Assembly (NCBI GenBank): GCA_025800435.1
Contig: JAOXRV010000233.1
Span: forward strand, 1-17,919
Direction of reading: 5' to 3'
From: Cellvibrionaceae bacterium
GTDB lineage: Bacteria; Pseudomonadota; Gammaproteobacteria; Pseudomonadales; Cellvibrionaceae
DNA: 17,919 nt
Shown here: positions 8,489 to 14,585 of the stretch, piece after piece
Position numbering within the stretch: the stretch's first letter is position 1
Layout: every line of letters begins with the position of its first letter
Program-made: the position numbers and the translations under genes
The notes under the pieces: generated by a model
The model's input: the letters and a program-made list of their open reading frames with translations, nothing else
What the model was told of the DNA's origin: nothing
Databases searched by the model: none

Positions 8489-8517
8489 AATATACAGTCG
8501 TATACATCAAGCGTCAA
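8489..8517 (-). promoter_or_regulatory. Receptor operon promoter with overlapping operator 2
   Basis: On the - strand, TTGACG (8517-8512) and TATATT (8494-8489) are separated by 17 bases, a good sigma70-type promoter. The motif TATAC-AGTC-GTATA at 8491-8504 overlaps the spacer and the -10; its half sites are perfect and its four-base centre is not palindromic. A repressor bound there would block RNA polymerase. The -10 falls on the same operator half as at the tetR promoter. Confidence 0.75.
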
Positions 8518-8588
8518 GCGCAGCTCTCTTGGTTGGTTTGCTCGTAGTCGGGGAGTGTGGGGATTACCGCCGGGGCGACAGTCGGGCT

Positions 8589-9200
8589 CTATTTACGTAA
8601 AAAGCCTTGGGTGAACATGCGTCGCGCCATCGAGTTGCGGGCCAGGACTCGGTCTGACTGGTACATGGATGCGCCGAACATCTCCTGCGCAAAAGGCTCA
8701 ATAATGACCGGCCCCAATAGGTCGAATAACATCATTAGGGTGGCTTGGTCTTTATCGACCCCTGCTTGCAGATTGCCCTGCTGTTCACAGTTGTCAATAA
8801 AGCGACGGATGATGCCGTGGATCTCCACCAGCATCGCTAGACTGCCCGTGTTTTTTTGCAGCAGGGCGGTGCGCAGGTACATCAATACATAGCGGTCGCT
8901 TTCGATAAACGCCAGGGTATCGTCAACACTGTATTTTAAGCCTTCCGAGCCGCCGTGCTCGGCGACCCCTTCATACAGCCTCCGCACCCCCTGTAATACA
9001 TAGTTATCGAGCTCGTCACGCAGCCCGTGTTTAGAGCCAAAGTGAACCCGAATCAGACCCAGTGAGACCCCGGCCTCGGCGGCGATTTCGCGCATGCCGA
9101 CTCCGTCAAAGCCGCGTTCGGCAAATAATTTGAGAGCACTGTCGAGCAGGCTTTGGCGCTTCTGGGTATTTTCGCCGGGGGTGGCGGGTGTTTCGGGCAT
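8589..9200 (-). CDS. TetR/AcrR-family transcriptional regulator
   Basis: This 203-residue protein has an N-terminal TetR DNA-binding domain: LLDSALKLFAERGFDGVGMREIA, then the helix-turn-helix AAEAGVSLGLIRVHFGSK at about 40-57. A helical C-terminal ligand domain follows. Proteins of this family are mostly dimeric repressors released by a small ligand. The gene lies upstream of the receptor gene in the same direction. Identical TATAC-N4-GTATA palindromes occur at its own promoter and at the receptor promoter, so autoregulation and control of the uptake operon are likely. The inducer may be the transported compound or its CoA ester. No clear ribosome site precedes ATG 9200; I keep this start because it gives a normal family N-terminus. 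Confidence 0.93.
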   Translation of the reverse strand: MPETPATPGENTQKRQSLLDSALKLFAERGFDGVGMREIAAEAGVSLGLIRVHFGSKHGLRDELDNYVLQGVRRLYEGVAEHGGSEGLKYSVDDTLAFIESDRYVLMYLRTALLQKNTGSLAMLVEIHGIIRRFIDNCEQQGNLQAGVDKDQATLMMLFDLLGPVIIEPFAQEMFGASMYQSDRVLARNSMARRMFTQGFLRK

Positions 9201-9240
9201 AGTAATATGGGGCCGGCAATAGGGCTTCAGTCAATGCCGA

Positions 9241-9270
9241 AATATACAATTGTATATGTGCTTGGGTCAA
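9241..9270 (-). promoter_or_regulatory. tetR promoter with overlapping palindromic operator
   Basis: On the - strand, TTGACC (9270-9265) and TATATT (9246-9241) are 18 bases apart. The perfect 16-base palindrome ATATACAATTGTATAT occupies 9242-9257, covering the spacer end and the -10. Its core TATAC-N4-GTATA is the one found twice before the receptor gene. Autorepression by the TetR protein is the straightforward reading. Confidence 0.78.
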
Positions 9271-9293
9271 TATCCATTTGGCCGCTGACACGG

Positions 9294-10508
9294 CTAAGCC
9301 GATTTAAACGCTCGCGCCCGAGCATAGGCGGCGCCGGCCGGTGCCAGGCTGATCAGGGCGGCGCTGGCAAATATCGCCAGCAGCGGCAGCGGTTCGATTT
9401 GGCTGGGGTTCCAGCTGGCGATGTTGAGGCCGAACTGGCTGCCCATCCAGCTGCTGGCGAGATAGCTGGCCAGTGGCAGCAGCAGCACTGCCAGGGCAAT
9501 GGCGGCGGCGGTAATGAATAGCGCTTCGACTTGAATCAGCAAAAAAATAAAGTGGGGCGGTGCGCCCAGCATGCGCATGATATTAATTTCTTGGGTGCGC
9601 TCGCGGATCGATGCTAATAGCATCGCGCTGAGGCCCAGCAGTGAGGCCACCAAAATTAAGCCCGACACCAGGCGCAGGGTGTTTTCCATCAGCGCCATCA
9701 TATTCCACAGCTGCTTTAAACTGACCCCGGGCAAAATTGCCAGCAGCGGCTCGGCGCGGTAATTATTAATTTGCCGCTGCAGCTGAAATACCCCAATTTT
9801 TGCTTTTAAGCCCAGCATAAAGGCGGTGATGGTTTTGGGGGTGAGCTGCCCGGCTTGGGCGGCACTGAGTTGGCCCGGCTGGTGCACGGCCTCTAAGCCT
9901 TGCAGGCTGACGTGAACGGTTTTGTCGACCGGGGTGCCGGTGCGCGCCAAAATGCCAACAATGGTAAAGGGCTTGTCTTTGTGCTCGCTAAAGCTGGTGC
10001 CGCCCAAGCCGTGCGAAAGGGTGATCTGGGTGCCGGTTTGGTAGCCCAGCTGTTGAGCCACATCGGCCCCCAGCACCACATCGTAAGCGCTGCTAAAGGC
10101 TTGCCCGACGGCCATGCGCAGGGGCCGTTTTTGGCCGTATTTAAAGTGCTTAAAATAATCGGTACTGGTGCCCATTACCCGAAAGCCCCGGTGTGAATCG
10201 CCCAGCGAAATGGGAATTGCCCAGGCCACGCTGGGTTTGTTAATAACGGTTTGGTAACTGTCCCAACTGATATTGTTGGTGGGGTTGCCGAGGCGAAAAA
10301 TTGAATACAGCAATAGATTGATATCGCCGGTGCGCGCGCCCACAATTAAATCCACCCCTGACACCGTATTGCCAAAACTGGTTTTGGCTTGTTGCCGAAT
10401 ATGCTCGATGCCGAGCAGCACAAACACGCTCACGGCAATGGCCAATACGCTTAATAATACCGAGCCCTTGCGGCTGAGCTGGCTGCGCCAGGCGAGACGA
10501 AAAAACAT
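9294..10508 (-). CDS. MacB/FtsX-type ABC transporter permease of the zinc (zrg-like) cluster
   Basis: This 404-residue inner membrane protein has four-helix MacB/FtsX topology. The first helix is at about 16-36 (SVLLSVLAIAVSVFVLLGI). A large periplasmic domain of about 230 residues follows (SGVDLIVGARTGDINLLLYSIFRLG, DVVLGADVAQQLGY), then three helices from about 278 to 398. It starts where the ATPase gene stops, overlapping by one base (TGATG), so the two subunits should be made together. This fold usually works by mechanotransmission rather than by forming an import channel. The link to zinc comes from neighbouring zrgA, DUF3299 and DUF1826 genes and Zur-like boxes. Without the context it would be called only an FtsX-like permease. 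Confidence 0.88.
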   Translation of the reverse strand: MFFRLAWRSQLSRKGSVLLSVLAIAVSVFVLLGIEHIRQQAKTSFGNTVSGVDLIVGARTGDINLLLYSIFRLGNPTNNISWDSYQTVINKPSVAWAIPISLGDSHRGFRVMGTSTDYFKHFKYGQKRPLRMAVGQAFSSAYDVVLGADVAQQLGYQTGTQITLSHGLGGTSFSEHKDKPFTIVGILARTGTPVDKTVHVSLQGLEAVHQPGQLSAAQAGQLTPKTITAFMLGLKAKIGVFQLQRQINNYRAEPLLAILPGVSLKQLWNMMALMENTLRLVSGLILVASLLGLSAMLLASIRERTQEINIMRMLGAPPHFIFLLIQVEALFITAAAIALAVLLLPLASYLASSWMGSQFGLNIASWNPSQIEPLPLLAIFASAALISLAPAGAAYARARAFKSA

Positions 10509-11173
10509 CAGCTTGGCGCCCTTGCGTGGTTGATTGAGGCGAGCGATACCGACTGGCTAAAACCGCGGTTTAGGCTCTGGTCATGACTGACAAATAACAG
10601 GGTGGTTTGGCCCTCGGCGAGTTGGGCAAACAACAGCTTCATAAACCCATCGCGGTTATCGGCATCCAATGCCGAGGTGGGCTCATCCACAATCAGCAGC
10701 TCTGGCTGGGTAATTAAGGCGCGGGCGATGGCCACTCGCTGCTGTTGGCCCAGGCTCAAATTGCTGGCGGCTTGCTGATACAGGCCCTCGCCAAGCCCCA
10801 GTTGGGCCAGCAATTGCCCGGCGTCGGGGCCATTGCCGTCGGGCGGGGCAAAATAACGGCCCAGCAATACATTATCCAACACGCTGAGGTAGGGGATTAG
10901 GTTGAGCTGTTGAAACACAAAGCCAATATGGCGGGCGCGAAAGCGATCGCGCTGGCGCCCGCTCAGGGTTTGCAGGGGCTGGCCCAATACCTGCAGCTGG
11001 CCGTGCTGGCAGGGCAGTAAGCCGGCCAACAGCTTAAGCAGGGTAGATTTGCCGCTGCCTGAGGGGCCGTGCACAAATACCCGCTCACCGGGCTTTACCG
11101 TCCAGCTGGGGATATTCAAGATAGTGGGCCCGTGGGGGTAGGCAAACTGAAGGTCTTGCAGTGCGATGGCCAT
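10508..11173 (-). CDS. ABC transporter ATP-binding protein of the zinc (zrg-like) cluster
   Basis: From ATG 11173 the protein has 221 residues with all ABC motifs: Walker A GPSGSGKST, Q-loop VFQQLNLIP, signature LSLGQQQRVAIARAL, Walker B LLIVDEPTSALD and H-loop LFVSHD. The signature has Leu where LSGGQ has its first Gly. Size and motifs match the LolD/MacB group that pairs with FtsX-type permeases. The frame is open for 39 codons further upstream, but that would run through the Zur-like box. MAIALQDLQFAYPHG is a normal family start, although no strong ribosome site is visible. It forms an operon with the permease and is transcribed away from the DUF3299 gene from a shared control region. Confidence 0.92.
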   Translation of the reverse strand: MAIALQDLQFAYPHGPTILNIPSWTVKPGERVFVHGPSGSGKSTLLKLLAGLLPCQHGQLQVLGQPLQTLSGRQRDRFRARHIGFVFQQLNLIPYLSVLDNVLLGRYFAPPDGNGPDAGQLLAQLGLGEGLYQQAASNLSLGQQQRVAIARALITQPELLIVDEPTSALDADNRDGFMKLLFAQLAEGQTTLLFVSHDQSLNRGFSQSVSLASINHARAPS

Positions 11174-11192
11174 AAATGCTGCTGACAGGATG

Positions 11193-11223
11193 TTTGAATG
11201 CGCAATGTTATAACATATAATTG
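11193..11223. promoter_or_regulatory. Zur-like box in the divergent control region, with + strand promoter
   Basis: AATGTTATAACATATAATT at 11204-11222 contains the perfect palindrome ATGTTATAACAT (11205-11216), typical of gammaproteobacterial Zur sites. A + strand promoter TTTGAA (11193-11198) and TATAAT (11216-11221) with a 17-base spacer is covered by the box. The site lies between the divergent ATPase and DUF3299 genes, so zinc-bound Zur could repress both. The right half is weaker than the left. The same 12-base palindrome recurs at 13356-13367. Confidence 0.72.
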
Positions 11224-11281
11224 AGTAGCTTAAAATACTGGCCGGTGGCCAGTGCAAAACAGATATAAGGGGTGTTAAACC

Positions 11282-11845
11282 ATGGCGCATATTTATACGG
11301 CGATAGCCTGGGGTCTGGCCCTGTTGGGCTTGGTGTTAGGCCCAAGCGTTGGCCAGGCCCAAGCGCTGGAGAAGTACAAGACCATTAGTTGGGAGCAGCT
11401 AATACCAAAGCAGGACTTAGAAGCCTTGCAAAACCCACCGGCCAGTATTAGCGAAATTGTCGATGGTTCGCCCGAAGATCAGCTGGATACTGCGCTAGAC
11501 CCCAGTGACCCCTATCAGCAGGCCCTGGTATCCACCCGAGTGGTGGATGAATTTGACGGCCAAGCGGTGCGCTTACCGGCTTTTATTGTGCCGCTGGATT
11601 TTGACGATGACCATGTGGTGACCGAATTTTTTATGGTGCCTTACTTTGGCGCCTGTTTGCATATGCCACCGCCACCGCCCAACCAAATTATTTATGTGCG
11701 CTATGACGATGGGGTTAAGCTTGAGCAGATGAGCCAAGCGTTTTGGTTTAAGGGCGTACTGCAAACCAAACTCAAAGATAACGATGTCGCCAAATCGGCC
11801 TATGCCATGCGAATTGATTCGGTCGAGCCGTATACCGGGCCCTAA
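11282..11845 (+). CDS. DUF3299 periplasmic protein, zinc-cluster associated
   Basis: This 187-residue protein has a signal peptide (IAWGLALLGLVLGPSVGQAQA, probable cut after about residue 28). The DUF3299 hallmark is VRLPAFIVPLDF followed by FFMVPYFGACLHMPPPPPNQ, with Cys125 and His127 as potential metal ligands. AAGGGG at 11267-11272 lies nine bases before the ATG. DUF3299 proteins repeatedly accompany MacB-like ABC genes and ZrgA/DUF2796 in zinc-responsive clusters. Here the gene is divergent from the ABC pair across a Zur-like box. A role in periplasmic zinc binding or hand-over is inferred; no activity is established from the sequence. The gene is followed by an intergenic repeat. Confidence 0.87.
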   Translation: MAHIYTAIAWGLALLGLVLGPSVGQAQALEKYKTISWEQLIPKQDLEALQNPPASISEIVDGSPEDQLDTALDPSDPYQQALVSTRVVDEFDGQAVRLPAFIVPLDFDDDHVVTEFFMVPYFGACLHMPPPPPNQIIYVRYDDGVKLEQMSQAFWFKGVLQTKLKDNDVAKSAYAMRIDSVEPYTGP

Positions 11846-11874
11846 AGCGCACATCTGCTGCGTTGCGCTACTTG

Positions 11875-11915
11875 TAAAGGCGGCCGGCATTCACTGCGCA
11901 GCGCGCCTTGCAGCT
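11875..11915. repeat. Imperfect inverted repeat after the DUF3299 gene
   Basis: TGTAAAGGCG and CGCGCCTTGCA can pair imperfectly, giving a stem-loop about 30 bases after the DUF3299 stop. It has no T-run. It sits just before repeat copy B and may be the body of the same degenerate element. Confidence 0.4.
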
Positions 11916-11933
11916 GTACGCTTTAGGATCCCG

Positions 11934-11979
11934 CTGAGCATCATCGAGTTATTCTGAGGTGCCCTAGCAGGCTGCTAAG
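11934..11979 (+). repeat. Dispersed intergenic repeat, copy B
   Basis: CTGAGCATCATC is followed by GAGTTATTCTGAGG (11946-11959), then TGCCCTAG and GCAGGCTGCTAAG. It matches copy A (2536) over 34 bases with few changes and copy C (13429) over the 22-base core with one change. It lies between the convergent DUF3299 and zrgA genes. Confidence 0.65.
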
Positions 11980-12007
11980 TGGCTGTTGAATAGGCGCCCT
12001 ATATCGA

Positions 12008-12039
12008 GCCCCGGCCCGCGTAAACAAGCGGGCTTGGGC
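12008..12039. terminator. Hairpin between convergent DUF3299 and zrgA genes
   Basis: GCCCGC (12014-12019) pairs with GCGGGC (12028-12033) around an eight-base loop. The stem continues after a two-base bulge on each side as GCCC/GGGC (12008-12011 with 12036-12039). It ends ten bases past the zrgA stop. No T-run follows on either strand, so a classic Rho-independent terminator is not shown. A bidirectional stop or mRNA end structure is plausible. Confidence 0.45.
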
Positions 12040-12048
12040 ATCAAGGCA

Positions 12049-12603
12049 TCAGTCTTTAAGCTCAAAAAGCGGCTGCTCGGCGGTTAAGGTGGCCGCGCCT
12101 TGGGCTTGTTCACTTAGCCATTGGCTGTTTATTTTTTCGATTCCGCTAAACTGCTTAAATAACTCTATCGTTACAGTCTGCAACCGCTCTGGCTGGGCGC
12201 ACTGAAGCTGATAGCTGACGTTAATATCCCAGTGGCCCTCGCTGTTGGCCTCGCTAAATAGCTGTTTAAAGTTATCCTCAATTGCGGTCACTTGGCACTG
12301 GCCACCACGCAAGTTAAAGACTTGCTGCGGCTGTTTCAGGGTGGCCTCGGCCGCGGCAAGTTCGGCCCGTTCGGCGTCGCTTTGCGGCGGGTGGGCAAAA
12401 CTCACCAGGTTGGCCAGTGGGCTGCGCAGTGACAGTTGCAGGCGCTGTGCTTCTTGCACCAGTTGCAGCTCGGCACTGCCGTGTACATGGGCGCCGTGTT
12501 GCTGGTGGTCGTGGTGGCCGCCGGCGCTGCTCAAACCGCCGCTGAGCAATAGCGGCAGCGCCAGACAGGGTTTTAGTAGATGCTGCAGGTGTTTAATTCC
12601 CAT
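12049..12603 (-). CDS. zrgA: ZrgA-like (DUF2796) periplasmic zinc-binding protein
   Basis: This 184-residue protein has a signal peptide at about 1-27 (LKPCLALPLLLSGGLSSAGG). The mature N-terminus is the His-rich HHDHQQHGAHVHGSAEL, with six His between 30 and 41, as in DUF2796. The conserved LRSPLANLVSFAH follows. Cys103 and Cys135 are placed to form a disulfide. In zinc-uptake zrg systems this protein binds zinc in the periplasm and works with the ABC pair. The second long His-rich loop common between the two cysteines in this family is almost absent here; only His124 remains (SEANSEGHWDIN). AGAGGT seven bases before the ATG supports the start. It lies 47 bases behind DUF1826, probably in the same Zur-controlled transcript. 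Confidence 0.88.
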   Translation of the reverse strand: MGIKHLQHLLKPCLALPLLLSGGLSSAGGHHDHQQHGAHVHGSAELQLVQEAQRLQLSLRSPLANLVSFAHPPQSDAERAELAAAEATLKQPQQVFNLRGGQCQVTAIEDNFKQLFSEANSEGHWDINVSYQLQCAQPERLQTVTIELFKQFSGIEKINSQWLSEQAQGAATLTAEQPLFELKD

Positions 12604-12616
12604 GTTAATGACCTCT

Positions 12617-12661
12617 GAGTTTAGGCAGGCCTAGTTTAGGCAGGCATAGTTTAGGCAAAAT
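12617..12661. repeat. Three tandem copies of a 15-base unit at the DUF1826/zrgA junction
   Basis: The unit TAGTTTAGGCAGGC(A/C) occurs three times with exact 15-base spacing (TTTAGG starting at 12620, 12635 and 12650). The last copy contains the DUF1826 stop codon. Because 15 is a multiple of three, the TAA stop is repeated in frame three times before the zrgA ribosome site. Slippage duplication is the likely origin; it fills most of the 47-base spacer. Confidence 0.85.
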
Positions 12662-13316
12662 CTAGGCTCAACAGCAGTCGCTTGTCAGCTGCATCGGGTG
12701 TCGGTGAACGGTGCACCAGGCCATAGTTTTCATTGCCTTGCCACAACTCACCTTTGAGCAGGCCAACATGGCCCAGCCCCATTGTTTCAATCGTGCTGGC
12801 AGAACTCAACAGGCCCGATTGCGCGTCGCTTAAACCTTGGCTGCCGCGGCCCAGCTTACTGCGGTCTAAACCCTGATCGCCGACCCATTCGGTGCCCGTC
12901 CCGGCGTAGCTGGTCACTAGCCGGCAGGGTACTCTGTCGACGTGGAATTTAGGACACATGGCCACCTCCAAGCTGCTCAGGCGCAGGCCTATCTGGTCTA
13001 GCCCAAATAAATAGCTAAACATTTCAGCCACTAGGCAGATATCGTCAATCAGGGCCTGTCGATGCGGGGTGGTTGGCAAGCTTGCGCTTAAATAGGCAGC
13101 AATTTTACCGCTGGATAGGGTGGCCCGGCACTGAACCTTAGTGGCATTTAGCAGCTCGCTGCTGGCCGCGCGCACCGCCGGGCCGAGCTGGCGCTGCCAG
13201 ATGGCCAGGTTAATGGCATCGTCGTAAATCTGGGTCAGCACATCGGCGTTGTGGCCCATGCTAACTTGCCGGTAGCGGGGGTTATTGATGGATGTGTTAC
13301 TGGCGCTTGCGGTCAC
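12651..13316 (-). CDS. DUF1826 protein, Zur-controlled, possible mononuclear metal enzyme
   Basis: This 221-residue protein has no signal peptide or membrane segment, so it is probably cytoplasmic. The DUF1826 hallmark is AMCPKFHVDRVPCRLVTSYAGTGTEW. I see His125 and Asp127 (FHVD), a distal His202 (GLVHRSP) and Arg213 (KRLLLSL). This is the spacing and order of an Fe(II)/2-oxoglutarate oxygenase-like HxD...H...R site. That resemblance is my inference; the family is functionally uncharacterised as far as I know. DUF1826 genes are known neighbours of Zur-controlled zinc genes such as COG0523 proteins. Here the gene is preceded by a Zur-like box and followed by zrgA. The start is GTG 13316 with AGG six bases upstream; Met20 (ATG 13259) is a possible alternative without a ribosome site. 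Confidence 0.82.
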   Translation of the reverse strand: MTASASNTSINNPRYRQVSMGHNADVLTQIYDDAINLAIWQRQLGPAVRAASSELLNATKVQCRATLSSGKIAAYLSASLPTTPHRQALIDDICLVAEMFSYLFGLDQIGLRLSSLEVAMCPKFHVDRVPCRLVTSYAGTGTEWVGDQGLDRSKLGRGSQGLSDAQSGLLSSASTIETMGLGHVGLLKGELWQGNENYGLVHRSPTPDAADKRLLLSLDFA

Positions 13317-13346
13317 GGTCTACCTGCCTTGCTGGGGCCTGGCTAA

Positions 13347-13374
13347 TTTATAAGTATGTTATAACATAACAATC
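13347..13374 (-). promoter_or_regulatory. Zur-like box and -10 element upstream of DUF1826-zrgA
   Basis: GTATGTTATAACATAACAAT (13354-13373) has the GTTATA and ATAAC halves expected of a Zur site and repeats the perfect palindrome ATGTTATAACAT seen at 11205. On the - strand, a -10-like TATAAA (13352-13347) abuts it, so the box occupies the spacer and -35 region. Repression of DUF1826 and zrgA when zinc is plentiful is the expected outcome. Confidence 0.78.
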
Positions 13375-13428
13375 TTTAAGGGAATGCTCGGTACGCTAGC
13401 TCCATTGAACGTGGCGCCAAATACAACG

Positions 13429-13450
13429 GAGTTATTCAGAGGTGCCCTAG
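13429..13450 (+). repeat. Dispersed intergenic repeat, copy C
   Basis: GAGTTATTCAGAGG followed directly by TGCCCTAG gives a 22-base core. It differs from copy B at one base and from copy A at two. It ends one base before the jetD stop codon (on the opposite strand). Only the core is shared; the left extension found in A and B is absent. Confidence 0.6.
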
Positions 13451-13451
13451 G

Positions 13452-14585
13452 TCAGGGCAGCGGGGTCACCGCTTCTTGATCGACAAAATGGCCACTGCTG
13501 CGCAGCGCCGGCAGCAATACCTGGTCGGCATAGTCACAGCCGCATTGGCCCGGGTCAATTTGGTTTTGTTTATTGGCCAGCTGGTGGCAGTGGCCGGCGC
13601 CCGCTTGCAGCTGTTGCAGCATGGGCTGGTAGCCCGGCTGCCAGGCCTGGGTGTTGGGCCTGGCCTGAATCAGGGCTTTAAGTATGCCAAGACCCGCATA
13701 GTCCAGATCACCCCAGAAGTAGCTGGCCATGTCCGGGTCTTGCCAGTGTTGCTCAAAATAGCCCCCATCACTGCCGGGCAGAAATGCAAAGCGGGTGCTG
13801 GCCTGGCCCAGGCGCTGGGAGCTGGCGCGGAAGCCAGCGCTGTAAATAATGGCATAGTGCGCTGGGCCAGCGTCGGCCAGGCGCAAAAAAGTATCTTGGT
13901 TTTCAACAAACAGCAGCTTGTTGAAGCCGGCCGGGGCATAGGCGCTCAGTAATAGTGGGCGCGGGCTTAGCTGTTTGCTTAAATCGCCAAACAATTGCTG
14001 CAATAGCTCTTGGCGCTGGTCTAAAAATTTTGAATCGCCCCAAAAACAGCGCGCCGATATTTCGCGCAAACTATAGCCTTGGCCCAAGCTATCGCCGCGA
14101 CTTAAGTAGTGGCGAAGCTGGCAAAAGCCAGCCAGAATTTGGCTGGGGCTTTTTGTTGCCAGCGTCAGCGGTTTGTGCAGCAGGCTTTGGCCGGCGTCGA
14201 CAAAGTCGCAGCGGCAGTCGCATTGGGCTAGGGCCTGCTGCCAGGCCAGCAGCAGCGGGTCTTGGCGCGGTCGCTGCAACCACTGGCGCAGCAGCGGCTC
14301 GGCATCGGCCAGCAAACGCAGTTGGGCGCGTTCATAGGGTACCTGGCCGGGGCTGAGGTTTGGCGCTGGGCTGATGGCGAAAATCGGGTAGGGGGCGCTG
14401 CCCAGTTGTTGCAGCAGTTGCCAGCGGTAGTCGGTGTCTTCATTAAAACGGTATAGGGCCGCTACCGTCTTGGGCCCAATGCGACGAGTGATCGCCTGTT
14501 GCCGGGGCTTATCGCAGCGGTCTAAAAACCAGTGCAGTAATTGTTGCAGCCAGGCTTCTTCGGCCAGCCAGCGCGGTGGGCTCAT
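13452..14585 (-). CDS. jetD: Wadjet subunit JetD, Toprim-type nuclease
   Basis: From ATG 14585 the protein has 377 residues. The N-terminal half matches the DUF3322-type domain. The C-terminal half is a Toprim (DUF2220-type) domain with Glu228 in LLFVENQDTF and Asp293/Asp295 in FWGDLDYAGLGILKAL. The catalytic acidic residues are therefore intact. In Wadjet, JetD cleaves closed circular DNA that the JetABC SMC motor has recognised by loop extrusion, which protects cells from plasmids. The ATG overlaps the jetC stop by four bases (ATGA), and GGAGGG lies a few bases upstream. The frame is open for another 20 codons inside jetC but has no reason to start there. Domain composition points to a type I-like system; that subtype is tentative without jetA and jetB. 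Confidence 0.93.
   Translation of the reverse strand: MSPPRWLAEEAWLQQLLHWFLDRCDKPRQQAITRRIGPKTVAALYRFNEDTDYRWQLLQQLGSAPYPIFAISPAPNLSPGQVPYERAQLRLLADAEPLLRQWLQRPRQDPLLLAWQQALAQCDCRCDFVDAGQSLLHKPLTLATKSPSQILAGFCQLRHYLSRGDSLGQGYSLREISARCFWGDSKFLDQRQELLQQLFGDLSKQLSPRPLLLSAYAPAGFNKLLFVENQDTFLRLADAGPAHYAIIYSAGFRASSQRLGQASTRFAFLPGSDGGYFEQHWQDPDMASYFWGDLDYAGLGILKALIQARPNTQAWQPGYQPMLQQLQAGAGHCHQLANKQNQIDPGQCGCDYADQVLLPALRSSGHFVDQEAVTPLP

Noticed and set aside
8416..8517. Extension of the TonB receptor by 34 N-terminal residues
   Set aside because: The extra codons cover the -35/-10 elements and two operators, and would put a non-signal sequence ahead of the signal peptide. A strong ribosome site precedes ATG 8415.
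9106..9291. Small open frame across the tetR start
   Set aside because: It overlaps the start of tetR in another frame and its promoter, and shows no recognisable domain.
9291..9301. Palindrome CGGCTAAGCCG at the permease stop as a terminator
   Set aside because: The stem has five pairs around a single base, too tight to form a hairpin, and no T-run follows.
11174..11290. Longer N-terminus for the ABC ATPase
   Set aside because: It would run through the Zur-like box and the DUF3299 start region, and has no family similarity. ATG 11173 gives a standard ABC start.
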